Assembly: GCA_023421735.1 (NCBI GenBank)
Contig: JAEZSP010000002.1
Coordinates: 1-64,000, forward strand
Origin: Bacillota bacterium
GTDB lineage: Bacteria; Bacillota_A; Clostridia; Christensenellales; Aristaeellaceae
Direction: 5' to 3'
Length of the DNA: 64,000 nt
Within the stretch, counting starts at the first letter, position 1. Each line of letters opens with the position of its first letter. A program made the translations under genes and the position numbers. The notes beneath the pieces were generated by a model that made no database searches, was not told where the DNA came from, and worked only from the letters and a program-made list of their open reading frames with translations. Shown here one piece after another: positions 15,508-23,974 of the stretch.

Positions 15508-17211
15508 TCAGTCCAGGAATTCGTTCAGCTTTTCGATGGCGCCCCAGTCGCCCGCTTCGGTGGCGATTTCGATGAGCTGTGCGAGGGTGTCCTCGTCACA
15601 ATTTTCCGCAAGTTCGGCGGCGCGGTCGATCTGCCCGGCTTTTGCAAGCTTGAGGCATGCTGCGTTGATAACGTCTTCCTCCGCGTGTTCGATGATCTGC
15701 GTCACGAAGTCGAAATCGTCCTTTTCGATGGCGGGAATGAGCAGCGCCTCCAGATCCATCTCATCCGCGTGCTCGTCCACCAGATCGATCACCAGATCGC
15801 GCTGGCCCGCCAGATAGGCTTTCATAGCGATGTCGTCGCACATATCATAGAGTTCTAATTCGTCGATGTGCGCGCCGAGCCAATCCCAATTGTTTTCCTC
15901 GAGCGCCTTTTCGACAATTGCGGTGATCGAGTCCTCGGCATCTGCCAGCTCGTCGATGTGTTCGCCGAGCCAATCCCATTTGCTCTCTTCAAGCGCCTTT
16001 TCGACGATTACGGCAATCGAGTCCTCGACAGCTGTCAATTCGTCGATGTGCTCGCCGAGCCAATCCCACCTTCCCTCGCCCAGCGCGGTCGTGACGACCA
16101 TTTCGATGGTATCGGGATCGATTTCGTCGATGTGTTCGGAGATATAGTCCCAGTTGCCCGCGAGAATTGCGTCGTCGATGGTCGCCTGATCCCACACATC
16201 GCCCATATGCGCCTGCACCCAGTCGTTCTTGCCCAGTTCTCGCGCGCGGGCGGCGATTTTCGCCTTGAGCTCCGCGTCGTCGAGCTGCTCCATATGCTCC
16301 GCGATCCAATCGAACTTGCCGTCCGCCAATGCGCGTTCAAAGATCCGTTTGCGCGCTTCGCTCGCGCGGCTTGGCGCCTTGGGCGCCTCGGGTGGGGCGG
16401 GGGGCTTCTTTTTGGCGTTCACGTTTACATCGACGTCCATGTCGGGAATCTGAGCGCCCACCGACTTTGCGAACTCAATGGCCTTGTTGATGCCGAATGT
16501 GATGGACTTTGAAAGCGTCTTGGCAGCCGGGCGCACATACTTTTCGCCCTTTGCGACCGCCAGAGTGAGGCTATCGACGACTTCCTTTTTCAGGAAGGGC
16601 GCCAGCCGCCGGAGCGTATCCCAGTTGATCTCGGACTCGCTGTTGACGATGAGTCGTTCGAGGTATTCGCTCGAAACGAAGGGCGCGAGCCTGGAAAGTT
16701 GGCGGGGCGTGCACTTGCCGGAGTACTTGTCGAGCAGTTCTTCGAGCGCGGCTTTCGACATGAAGGGCGCCATCTGGACGATCTTGTCCATATCGACGGG
16801 CGCTTCCTCTGCAGAGCTTCCTTCGCTCTTGGCTTCCCTTGGCTCATCCGCATTCTGCGCGGAACCCTGCGTTGCGGCTTCCGCATCCTTGATCGCGTCG
16901 TTTACCCGACCGGAAAGCCCGTTTCCGTCGAGCTTGAGTTCGATCACGCGCGGCTTTTCCCCCGCGGTCTTTGCATCTCCGCTCTTTTCGAGCCGGTTTT
17001 TGATGTCGCCCGCGAGCAGCTGTTCGAGCGTGACCCCGAACATGCGCGAAATTTCGAGGAGGGTCAAAACGTCCGGCAGCGCCGCGCCGTTTTCCCACTT
17101 GGAGACCGCCTGATGCGAGACGTTCAGGCACGCAGCCAACGTCTGCTGGGTCATATTTTCCGCCTGTCTGAGCTGGCCGATTGCCAGTCCGACCACCTTG
17201 TTGTCAATCAT
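15508..17211 (-). CDS. XRE-family HTH protein fused to a tandem helical-repeat solenoid
   Basis: 567 residues; ATG at 17211 after AAGGAGG. Residues 1-68 form a Cro/C1-type HTH (MTQQTLAACLNVSHQAVSKW). A charged low-complexity linker follows (about 70-140), then three related helical hairpins on the theme APF(M/V/L)...L (140-225). A second linker contains Pro-rich segments. From about 300 to the end runs an acidic array of roughly 30-residue repeats. Three are nearly identical, each containing WDWLG(E/A)HIDEL. The repeats resemble an alpha-solenoid protein-binding surface. It is probably a transcription regulator with a protein-sensing tail; the target is unknown. A small paralogue of the HTH part lies 14 bp upstream in the same operon. 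Confidence 0.75.
   Translation of the reverse strand: MIDNKVVGLAIGQLRQAENMTQQTLAACLNVSHQAVSKWENGAALPDVLTLLEISRMFGVTLEQLLAGDIKNRLEKSGDAKTAGEKPRVIELKLDGNGLSGRVNDAIKDAEAATQGSAQNADEPREAKSEGSSAEEAPVDMDKIVQMAPFMSKAALEELLDKYSGKCTPRQLSRLAPFVSSEYLERLIVNSESEINWDTLRRLAPFLKKEVVDSLTLAVAKGEKYVRPAAKTLSKSITFGINKAIEFAKSVGAQIPDMDVDVNVNAKKKPPAPPEAPKAPSRASEARKRIFERALADGKFDWIAEHMEQLDDAELKAKIAARARELGKNDWVQAHMGDVWDQATIDDAILAGNWDYISEHIDEIDPDTIEMVVTTALGEGRWDWLGEHIDELTAVEDSIAVIVEKALEESKWDWLGEHIDELADAEDSITAIVEKALEENNWDWLGAHIDELELYDMCDDIAMKAYLAGQRDLVIDLVDEHADEMDLEALLIPAIEKDDFDFVTQIIEHAEEDVINAACLKLAKAGQIDRAAELAENCDEDTLAQLIEIATEAGDWGAIEKLNEFLD
15861..16134. repeat. 90-bp coding tandem repeat inside the XRE-solenoid gene
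   Basis: The string CGTCGATGTG recurs at 15861, 15951, 16041 and 16125, with periods of 90, 90 and 84 bp. The intervening sequence is highly similar. This is in-frame coding duplication (30-residue units), probably prone to recombination-driven copy change. Confidence 0.85.
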
Positions 17212-17224
17212 TTGAAATCCTCCT

Positions 17225-17473
17225 TCAGCATGCGTCCGTGCGCATTGCGTTCAGCCGCTCGGCGATATCGATCGTCAAAAGCTGTTCCATTGAAATGTTG
17301 AAAAGCTTACACAGCGTGTAAAGCGTCATCACATCGGGTAGCGCGACGCCGTTTTCCCACTTGGATACGGCCTGATGCGAAACGTACAGGCATGCCGCCA
17401 GCGACTGCTGGGTCATCCTCATGGCGCGCCGCAACTGCGCGATTGCTCTCCCGATCGCCAACGTGTCTGCCAT
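17225..17473 (-). CDS. Small XRE-family HTH regulator, paralogue of the neighbouring HTH domain
   Basis: 82 residues, a complete HTH domain with no effector part. Its recognition region (MTQQSLAACLYVSHQAVSKW followed by ENGVALPDV) is nearly identical to the N-terminus of the 567-residue protein downstream, pointing to tandem duplication. It could bind the same operator or form mixed dimers with the larger protein. It is first in a two-gene minus-strand operon, 13 bp from the next gene. Confidence 0.85.
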   Translation of the reverse strand: MADTLAIGRAIAQLRRAMRMTQQSLAACLYVSHQAVSKWENGVALPDVMTLYTLCKLFNISMEQLLTIDIAERLNAMRTDAC

Positions 17474-17505
17474 TTTTCAAGACCACCTTTCTTGCCGTTG
17501 TCTGT

Positions 17506-17534
17506 ATGATACACCTTAAGAGCGGAAATTGCAA
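17506..17534 (-). promoter_or_regulatory. Promoter of the XRE gene pair
   Basis: On the minus strand TTGCAA (17529-17534), 17 bp, TATCAT (17506-17511). It is back to back with the htpG control region. Confidence 0.6.
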
Positions 17535-17575
17535 TCAACTGGCAGTTGCATTCTACGTTAAATCCATTGTTCTTG

Positions 17576-17602
17576 TTAGCACTCGCCATGAACGAGTGCC
17601 AA
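17576..17602 (+). promoter_or_regulatory. CIRCE element (HrcA operator) upstream of htpG
   Basis: TTAGCACTC, 9 nt, GAGTGCCAA; the consensus is TTAGCACTC-N9-GAGTGCTAA, so one base differs. It lies 7 bp upstream of the -35 of the htpG promoter. HrcA represses heat-shock genes through this site. Confidence 0.9.
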
Positions 17603-17609
17603 AAAGTGC

Positions 17610-17638
17610 TTGACAACGAGGGCACGCATGGATACAAT
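17610..17638 (+). promoter_or_regulatory. Sigma-A promoter of htpG
   Basis: TTGACA (17610-17615), 17 bp, TACAAT (17633-17638). The predicted start of transcription near 17646 leaves a short leader before the ATG at 17669. Confidence 0.8.
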
Positions 17639-17668
17639 ATGGATATCATTGATGTGGAGGCGATTTTT

Positions 17669-19534
17669 ATGCCCGAAAAAGGCAGCATTTCCATACACGC
17701 GCAGAATATCATGCCCGTGATCAAAAAGTGGCTTTATTCCGACAAGGACATCTTCGTGCGAGAGATGGTCTCGAACGCATCCGACGCGATCAGCAAGATG
17801 AAGCGGCTCGTATCCGTGGGCGAGGCCGAAAACGACTTGGCGTACCGCGTGGACGTGGTGGTTGACAAGGCCGCCGGCACGCTCACATTCACCGACAACG
17901 GCGTCGGCATGACGGGCGAAGAGGTCGTCAAGTATATTTCCCAGGTCGCGTTCTCCGGCGCGGAGGACTTCCTGAAAAAATATAAGCAGGACGAGGGCGA
18001 CAAGGGCGGCATCATCGGCCACTTCGGTCTGGGCTTTTACTCCGCTTTCATGGTCTCCAAAAAAGTCGAGATCGATACTTTGAGCTATGTGCCGGGCGCG
18101 AAGGCCGTGCGCTGGGTGAGCGAAGACGGCATGGAGTATGAAATCTCCGATTCCGATAAGACGACGCGCGGCACGTCGATCGTGCTGTTTTTAAACGACG
18201 GGGATCAGGAGTTCCTCGAGGCGTATACCGTGCGCGAGACGCTGGAGAAATATTGCGGCTTCATGCCCGTGCCGATCTTCCTTGATGAAGTCAAGGCGCC
18301 CACCGAGGAAAAGAAGGACGAAGACGCGGAAGAAACAGGGGAAGAAGAGGAAGGGAAGCCCGAGCAGGTCAACGATCCGAGTCCGCTTTGGCTCAAAAAG
18401 CCCACCGAGGTCACCGACGAGGCGTACAAAGAGTTTTACCACAAGGTATTCCGCGACTATGACGAGCCGCTTTTCTGGATTCATCTGAACGCGGAGTATC
18501 CCTTCAACCTCAAGGGCATCCTGTATTTCCCCAAGATCAAGAACGAGTTTACCGCGGGCGAGGGAGTCATCAAGCTCTACAACGACCAGGTATTCGTGGC
18601 GGACAATATAAAGGAAGTCATTCCGGAATTTCTGATGCTCCTGAAGGGTGCGATCGATTGCCCCGATCTGCCGCTGAACGTTTCCCGTTCGTTTTTGCAG
18701 AACGACGGCTACGTGAAGAAGATGGCTGCCTACATCACGCGCAAGGTTGCGGATCGGCTGGTCACGGAATTCAACACCAAGCGCGACGATTATCAGAAAT
18801 ATTGGGACGACATTCATCCCTTTGTGAAGTACGGCTGCATCCGCGACGACAAGTTTTATGATCGCGTGAAAAAGGCCATCCTCTACAAGACTTCGACGGG
18901 CGGATACATGACCCTGGAGGAATACAAGAAGCAGAATTGTCCCGAAGGCGACACGGTGATTTACTACACCTCCGACGAAAAGCGGCAGGCACAGATGATC
19001 CAAATGTACGTCGATCAGGGCAAGGATGTCGTGGTGCTCGACACCCTCATCGACAACAACTACATCTCCTTCCTGGAGTACTCGGAGAAGGACGAGAAGG
19101 TGAGCTTCAAGCGCGTGGACGCGGCGGCCGACGACCTGACGGAATCCGCAGAAGTCTCCGAGGATGAGAAAAAGACGCTCGAAGCCATGTTCCGCGAAGC
19201 GACGGGCGACAAGGATCTGGATGTGCAGCTCAAGCCCTTCAAATCAAATGAGCTCGTGTCCATGATCACGGTCGACGAGCAGAATCGGCGCTTTACGGAG
19301 ATGAGCCGACAGTGGGGGCGCGACATGGCGCTGCCCGAGAAGCGGACGCTGGTCTTAAACGACAAGCATCCCATCGTGAGGTGGCTCAAGTCCGCGGAGG
19401 CAGGCGACATCCGTACCGCCGTGTGCGGGCAGGTTGTCGACCTGGCGGAAATGGCGCGCCAACCGTTGGTCGCCGAGCGAATGATGGAGTTCTTGAAGCG
19501 CTCAAATGAGCTGTTAGCCATGCTGGTTGAATAA
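17669..19534 (+). CDS. htpG: Hsp90-family molecular chaperone HtpG
   Basis: 621 residues; the ATG at 17669 follows GTGGAGG. The frame is open further upstream but only across the promoter and CIRCE. The GHKL ATPase domain (about 1-230) has NASDAISK near 31 (the ATP-binding Asn/Asp), DNGVGMT near 77 and IGHFGLGFYSAFM near 115. An acidic linker follows near 211-235, then the middle and C-terminal dimerisation domains. It is an ATP-dependent cytosolic chaperone. A CIRCE site predicts HrcA control; in Bacillus htpG is not a CIRCE gene, so this is a lineage difference. Confidence 0.96.
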   Translation: MPEKGSISIHAQNIMPVIKKWLYSDKDIFVREMVSNASDAISKMKRLVSVGEAENDLAYRVDVVVDKAAGTLTFTDNGVGMTGEEVVKYISQVAFSGAEDFLKKYKQDEGDKGGIIGHFGLGFYSAFMVSKKVEIDTLSYVPGAKAVRWVSEDGMEYEISDSDKTTRGTSIVLFLNDGDQEFLEAYTVRETLEKYCGFMPVPIFLDEVKAPTEEKKDEDAEETGEEEEGKPEQVNDPSPLWLKKPTEVTDEAYKEFYHKVFRDYDEPLFWIHLNAEYPFNLKGILYFPKIKNEFTAGEGVIKLYNDQVFVADNIKEVIPEFLMLLKGAIDCPDLPLNVSRSFLQNDGYVKKMAAYITRKVADRLVTEFNTKRDDYQKYWDDIHPFVKYGCIRDDKFYDRVKKAILYKTSTGGYMTLEEYKKQNCPEGDTVIYYTSDEKRQAQMIQMYVDQGKDVVVLDTLIDNNYISFLEYSEKDEKVSFKRVDAAADDLTESAEVSEDEKKTLEAMFREATGDKDLDVQLKPFKSNELVSMITVDEQNRRFTEMSRQWGRDMALPEKRTLVLNDKHPIVRWLKSAEAGDIRTAVCGQVVDLAEMARQPLVAERMMEFLKRSNELLAMLVE

Positions 19535-19540
19535 TCTTTT

Positions 19541-19574
19541 GCGGTCGTCGGTTTTTTCCGACGGCTGCTTTTTG
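19541..19574 (+). terminator. Terminator of htpG
   Basis: GCGGTCGTCGG (19541-19551) pairs with CCGACGGCTGC (19558-19568, with G-U pairs), followed by TTTTT. Confidence 0.75.
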
Positions 19575-19634
19575 GTGTGTTTCAAAACCGCGCGGTTGGA
19601 TGATAAACAAAGAAAAAGGGGAGGTGCGTGTTCC

Positions 19635-20309
19635 ATGGAAAATGGAATCGGCAAGGCACAGGAGACATTCCGCACACATCTTCAGAACTGCGACCGGGAA
19701 GCGGGTCTATGGTACGCCGTTTCGCTGCTCGAGGAAGGCATGCCGGTCAATCTGCTTTACGAGCGGGTCTTGACGCCCGCACTCAACTCCGTCTTTGTTT
19801 GCCGTGCGAATGAGTCGGAGATGATCTGGCGCGAGCACGTGATGACGGGCATCGTCAGAAGCGCCGTCGAGGCGAGCTTTCCATATGTTTTGCGCGCGCG
19901 GGACGCACTCCATTTGGACGCCCCGCTCGGCAGGGTGATGCTTGCATGCCCGGAAGAGGAGTATCACGAGCTGGGTGCCCGCATGGGCGCGGATTTTTAC
20001 ACCATGGCCGGGTACGAGGCCATCTTTATTGGCGCGAACACGCCCAAATCCAATATACTGTCTGCCGCGCGGGAATTGAAGCCGGACATCGTGAATCTTT
20101 CGATTTCAAATTATCTGAACCTCGTGCCGCTGGAGCGCATGATCGCGGATCTGCGCTCTGCGCTTCCTGTTGGAACGAAGATCAACGTCAGCGGCGGCGC
20201 ATTCCGACTGACCAAGAAGGCGGCGGAAGATTTCGGCGCGGATGCACTTGTCAATACATATGACGACATCGTAAGGGGAAGGGGGACTGCCCATGAAGAT
20301 CGCTCTTAA
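19635..20309 (+). CDS. Stand-alone cobalamin (B12)-binding-domain protein
   Basis: 224 residues starting at the ATG at 19635 after GGGGAGG; the open frame further 5' runs through the htpG terminator. Residues about 15-90 form the helical cap (MIWREHVMTG carries the Glu-His pair of CarH/LitR-type caps). From about 95 comes the Rossmann B12 domain. It has EEYHELGARM at the position of the cobalt-ligand His (E/DxHxxG), then AGYEAIFIGANTPKSN and a late VSGGAF. There is no DNA-binding or methyltransferase domain. It overlaps the following permease gene by 17 bp, so it is in an ABC transporter operon and may act as a corrinoid-based sensor or corrinoid carrier. Confidence 0.8.
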   Translation: MENGIGKAQETFRTHLQNCDREAGLWYAVSLLEEGMPVNLLYERVLTPALNSVFVCRANESEMIWREHVMTGIVRSAVEASFPYVLRARDALHLDAPLGRVMLACPEEEYHELGARMGADFYTMAGYEAIFIGANTPKSNILSAARELKPDIVNLSISNYLNLVPLERMIADLRSALPVGTKINVSGGAFRLTKKAAEDFGADALVNTYDDIVRGRGTAHEDRS

Positions 20310-21444
20310 AATTGCATGGCGGTTCCTCGCCTCCAATCGCGGGCAGACGATCCTCATTGCGTTGGGGATTGCCATCGGCGTTTCGGTGCAGGTGTTCATC
20401 GGTTCGCTGATTATGGGTCTTCAGAAGAGCCTGGTGGAGACAACCATCGGGCGATCTTCGCAGGTGACCGTCGTTTCCGCGACAAGGGGCGGCCTGATTG
20501 CGGATGCGGGTTCGTTTATCGATCAGATCGCACAGATCGACGGCGTGACATCCGTATCCGGCGCAGCGGACGCATCGGGTTTTGCGCGCTTTGACGGCGA
20601 TGCATGGCCGGTTTTGGTGCGCGGCTTCGATTTTGCAGCGGCAGACGGCATTTATCGGCTGTCGGACGCGCTGGTCGCGGGGCGGGAACCAAGGGACGGG
20701 GAAGTCATGCTCGGACGCGATTTGATGGATGAGGCGGGTATTGCGGTGGGCGACACCATAACGCTTTTGACGCCGCAGGGCGATACGAAGGACGTCGTCG
20801 TTGCGGGCGAATTTGATCTCAAGGTGTCAAGCCTCAACAAGTCGTGGGCAATTGGAAATCATGCGCTCGTGCAGGGGTTGTTCGGCTATGGGGACGCGTT
20901 TACGTCCATTGAAATGCAAGTCTCGGACCCCTTTGGGGCGGATGCCATTGCGGCCTCTGTGGCGGACATCCTGCCGGAGGGACTGAAGGTGAACGATTGG
21001 AAGGCGCAGAACGCTTCCCTCTTGAGCGGGCTGAGCGGTCAGAGCATTTCAAGTCTCATGATCCAGGTCTTCGTCATGATCTCGGTGGTGCTCGGCATCG
21101 CAAGCGTGCTTGCCATTTCTGTGATGCAAAAATCGCGCCAGATCGGCATTCTCAAGGCGATGGGCATTCAAAACCGCGTCGCGAGCGCCATTTTCCTGAT
21201 GCAGGGGTTGATCCTGGGACTTTTTGGCGCGCTGCTCGGCGTGGCGTTCGGGCTCGGCCTCGCCGTGATGTTTACGAAATTTGCCGTGAATCCGGACGGT
21301 ACGCCCGTGGTGGCGCTCCTCATCGATCCGAACTTTATCGGACTTTCCGGTATGATCGCGGTTGCGGCGTCGACGCTCGCGGCGCTGGTGCCTGCGCGGC
21401 GCTCATCCAAACTCGACCCCATGGAGGTGATCCGAAATGGCTAA
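20293..21444 (+). CDS. FtsX/MacB-type ABC transporter permease
   Basis: 383 residues. The layout is that of the LolC/MacB/FtsX superfamily: one N-terminal membrane helix (about 17-40), a large extracytoplasmic domain (about 45-250), then three helices (about 262-285, 308-335, 355-375). It ends with the typical [13 protein letters not shown] motif. These are mechanotransmission permeases that extract or move lipids, lipoproteins or peptides rather than classical channels. The ATG at 20293 lies inside the 3' end of the B12-domain gene, and its own stop overlaps the ATPase start. Confidence 0.9.
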   Translation: MKIALKIAWRFLASNRGQTILIALGIAIGVSVQVFIGSLIMGLQKSLVETTIGRSSQVTVVSATRGGLIADAGSFIDQIAQIDGVTSVSGAADASGFARFDGDAWPVLVRGFDFAAADGIYRLSDALVAGREPRDGEVMLGRDLMDEAGIAVGDTITLLTPQGDTKDVVVAGEFDLKVSSLNKSWAIGNHALVQGLFGYGDAFTSIEMQVSDPFGADAIAASVADILPEGLKVNDWKAQNASLLSGLSGQSISSLMIQVFVMISVVLGIASVLAISVMQKSRQIGILKAMGIQNRVASAIFLMQGLILGLFGALLGVAFGLGLAVMFTKFAVNPDGTPVVALLIDPNFIGLSGMIAVAASTLAALVPARRSSKLDPMEVIRNG

Positions 21445-22132
21445 TGTCATCGAACTGCGGCACGTGGAAAAGGTCTACGGAACGGATATTAAGACGAAGG
21501 TTTTGACCGACGTCAATCTCGATATTGCCTCACGCTCGTTCAACGCCATCGTCGGGGCGTCGGGATCCGGAAAGAGCACGCTTCTCAACATCATCGGAAC
21601 CCTTGACCGCCCGACGAACGGCGAGGTCGCAATCGGCGGCGTCCGCACGGACGGCATGTCCCAAAACGAACTCGCGGTATTGCGCAACGAGAAGATCGGC
21701 TTCGTGTTCCAGTTTCACCACCTGCTGCCGGAATTTACGGCATATGAGAACGTGGTCATGCCGTCGCTGATCCGCTTGGGCAAGGTGACGCCTGCGGTGA
21801 AAAAGCGCGCGGAGGAGCTGATGGCCCTGATGGGACTGGAAAAGGTGATGAACAACCGGGCGGGCAAGATGTCTGGCGGACAGCAGCAGCGCGCAGCCAT
21901 CGCGCGGGCGCTCATCAATAATCCGGAGATTCTCCTGGCGGATGAACCGACGGGCAATCTGGATTCGGAATCGACCGAGGTTGTCTACGGCCTCATGCGC
22001 GACATCAACGAGGCATTCAAGACGACGTTTCTCATCATCACGCACGACAGGCGCGTCGCACAGAAGACCGACCGGATCATCGAAATTCAGGACGGGAGAA
22101 TCGCGCTTGACATCGAAAAACAGGCGATTTAA
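21437..22132 (+). CDS. LolD/MacB-type ABC transporter ATPase
   Basis: 231 residues, the standard length. Walker [10 protein letters not shown] near 39, Q-loop FQFHHLL near 92, signature MSGGQQQR near 143, Walker B ILLADEPT near 165, switch His in ITHDRR near 200. It pairs with the preceding permease, whose stop it overlaps by 8 bp. Confidence 0.93.
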   Translation: MANVIELRHVEKVYGTDIKTKVLTDVNLDIASRSFNAIVGASGSGKSTLLNIIGTLDRPTNGEVAIGGVRTDGMSQNELAVLRNEKIGFVFQFHHLLPEFTAYENVVMPSLIRLGKVTPAVKKRAEELMALMGLEKVMNNRAGKMSGGQQQRAAIARALINNPEILLADEPTGNLDSESTEVVYGLMRDINEAFKTTFLIITHDRRVAQKTDRIIEIQDGRIALDIEKQAI

Positions 22133-22141
22133 GGAGGAGCC

Positions 22142-23620
22142 ATGCCAAAACAGTTTGTTTGGATTATGACGGACACCACGCGTTGGGATATGCTCGGCTG
22201 TTACGGGAATCCCGCGATGAAGACGCCGTGTCTCGATCAAATGGCGGGTGACGGATTGCGCTTTGCGCGCGCCTACACCTGCCAGCCCGTGTGCGGGCCG
22301 GCGCGTTCGGCGCTGTTTACCGGGCTTTTTCCGCACTCGAACGGGAGCTGGGGCAATTCTATGCCCCTCGGCGCGGACGTGAAGACACTTGGGCAGCGAT
22401 TGCGTGCCGCCGGCATCCACTGCGGCTACATCGGGAAATGGCATCTTGATGCGGGCGACTATTTCGGAAACGGCGTGTGCCCGGACGGATGGGATCCGGC
22501 GTATTGGTACGACATGAAGAATTATCTCGACGAACTGACGCCCGAGGAGCGGCGTTTCTCGCGCGACGAAGGCGCATCGGATGTGGGGATCGATCCCGCG
22601 TTCACATTTGGGTATCGCGTGACGCGCCGCGCCCTGGCCTTCATGGAACAGCACAGGGACGAGGATTTTTTCCTGGTCGTGTCCTATGACGAGCCGCACG
22701 GCCCTTTCCTTGCGCCGGAACCCTATGCGTCGATGTATCGGGACTACGAGGCGGGAAACACACCCGCGCACGGGGACGATTTGGAGCAAAAACCCCTGCT
22801 CCAAAAGGTGTGGTCGGGGGAAAACCGCGCGCGCAACAGCCGCGGCGAGCCGGTGCGTCCGCAGCGGCTTCTGGCGTGCAATTCGTATGTGGATTCCCTG
22901 ATTGGGAATGTGCTGGATGCGGCAAGGGAGCATGTACCGGGCGCAATGACATTATTTACATCCGACCACGGGGATGCCATGCGCGCACACGGACTATCCG
23001 GCAAGGGGCCATGCGCCTACGACGAGATTGCGCGCGTGCCGTTGATCTTCGCGGGGCCCGGTGTGCCGCGGGGAGAGGTCTATCCGCACACCGTTTCGCA
23101 CATCGATCTGCCCGCGACGGTGCTCGATTTCATGGGTCTTGCGCGACCCCACATGCTCGAGGGGGAGAGCCTTTTGCCCGTGCTCGCAGATTACGATCGG
23201 CCTACCGGTCGCCCCGCATTTGTGGAATTTGGGCGTTACGAGATCGACCACGACGGATTTGGCGGATTTCAGCCCATGCGCGCGGTGGTGACGGACGAAT
23301 ATAAGCTGGTGCTCAATTTCCTGGATACGGATGAACTGTACGATGTGACAAACGACCCATACGATCTTGTGAACCGCATTGACGACCCGGCGTATGCGGG
23401 GGTGCGCGATCGGCTCCACGATGTGATCATCGACTGGATGAACCGGACGCGCGATCCCTTCCGGGGGTATCAGTGGCAGGCGCGACCGTGGCGAAGGGAT
23501 AAAAAGCCGCGTTGGGCGGTTGACGGTTACACGCGGCAGCGCGAGAACGATCCGGGCGAATCCCGCCAGCTCGATTATAACACGGGGCTTCCCATGGAGG
23601 AGGCCACGCGAAAGAAATAA
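22142..23620 (+). CDS. Sulfatase (arylsulfatase-family hydrolase)
   Basis: 492 residues, no signal peptide, ATG at 22142 after AAGGAGG. The formylglycine site is Cys51 in PVCGPARS (C-x-P-x-R). The metal-binding residues are in IMTDTTRWDMLG near the N-terminus and SDHGD near 280. The GKWHLD motif is near 100. It hydrolyses sulfate esters, or phosphate/phosphonate esters in some relatives. It needs a Cys-to-formylglycine maturase; none is in the window. It follows the ATPase gene by 9 bp and ends at a terminator, so it is the last gene of the B12-domain/ABC operon. Confidence 0.9.
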   Translation: MPKQFVWIMTDTTRWDMLGCYGNPAMKTPCLDQMAGDGLRFARAYTCQPVCGPARSALFTGLFPHSNGSWGNSMPLGADVKTLGQRLRAAGIHCGYIGKWHLDAGDYFGNGVCPDGWDPAYWYDMKNYLDELTPEERRFSRDEGASDVGIDPAFTFGYRVTRRALAFMEQHRDEDFFLVVSYDEPHGPFLAPEPYASMYRDYEAGNTPAHGDDLEQKPLLQKVWSGENRARNSRGEPVRPQRLLACNSYVDSLIGNVLDAAREHVPGAMTLFTSDHGDAMRAHGLSGKGPCAYDEIARVPLIFAGPGVPRGEVYPHTVSHIDLPATVLDFMGLARPHMLEGESLLPVLADYDRPTGRPAFVEFGRYEIDHDGFGGFQPMRAVVTDEYKLVLNFLDTDELYDVTNDPYDLVNRIDDPAYAGVRDRLHDVIIDWMNRTRDPFRGYQWQARPWRRDKKPRWAVDGYTRQRENDPGESRQLDYNTGLPMEEATRKK

Positions 23621-23631
23621 ACCGTTATGCG

Positions 23632-23666
23632 AAAACCCGCGCAGATAAGCGAGTGCGCGGGTTTTT
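23632..23666. terminator. Bidirectional terminator between convergent operons
   Basis: AAAACCCGCGCA (23632-23643) pairs with TGCGCGGGTTTT (23654-23665). The U-run on the plus strand and A-run on the left let it act in both directions: sulfatase operon and the minus-strand gene ending at 23668. Confidence 0.85.
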
Positions 23667-23667
23667 G

Positions 23668-23973
23668 TCATCTTGAAAACGCCTGAATCCCGTCGATTGC
23701 GCCCGCCTCATATGCCCTGCGCAGAAGCGGATATTCCCCACGCCTGCCGAAATACAGGGCGGCGTAATTTCGCTGGATCTGAGTGCAGTGAAAGAGATAA
23801 TCCTCCATGACCCGAATGCCCTCTTCGCTTTCAACGTGCGAGAGTGCAAAGTCGATGAATTTGGATTCTGCAATCGAGATATCTGGGGTCAGGGTTGCCG
23901 TGATTTCGTCGATTGCGGTGCGCGTTCCCGTTTTTGCAAGGGCGATGGCGCGTCGCAGCGGCGTCTCGTACAA
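23668..23973 (-). CDS. Small helical protein of unknown function
   Basis: 101 residues if started at the TTG at 23973, which has AAAGGAGG about 9 nt upstream. The longer ATG-started frame would run back inside the alpha/beta hydrolase gene. The first bases lie 1 nt beyond the hydrolase stop, so the two are coupled. The sequence is entirely helical, with a repeated look (IDFALSHVESEEGIRVMEDY, LYFGRRGEYPLLRRAYEAG) resembling a HEAT-like or ankyrin-like pair of hairpins. I do not recognise the family. Confidence 0.6.
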   Translation of the reverse strand: MYETPLRRAIALAKTGTRTAIDEITATLTPDISIAESKFIDFALSHVESEEGIRVMEDYLFHCTQIQRNYAALYFGRRGEYPLLRRAYEAGAIDGIQAFSR

Positions 23974-23974
23974 T

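Noticed and set aside
15861..16134. Regularly spaced repeats that could suggest a CRISPR array
   Set aside because: The period is 90 bp with similar rather than unique spacers, and the repeats are in frame within a gene. It is coding tandem duplication.
19535..19634. Possible cobalamin riboswitch before the B12-domain gene
   Set aside because: Only about 60 nt remain after the htpG terminator, and I see no B12-box-like segment. Too short for the aptamer.
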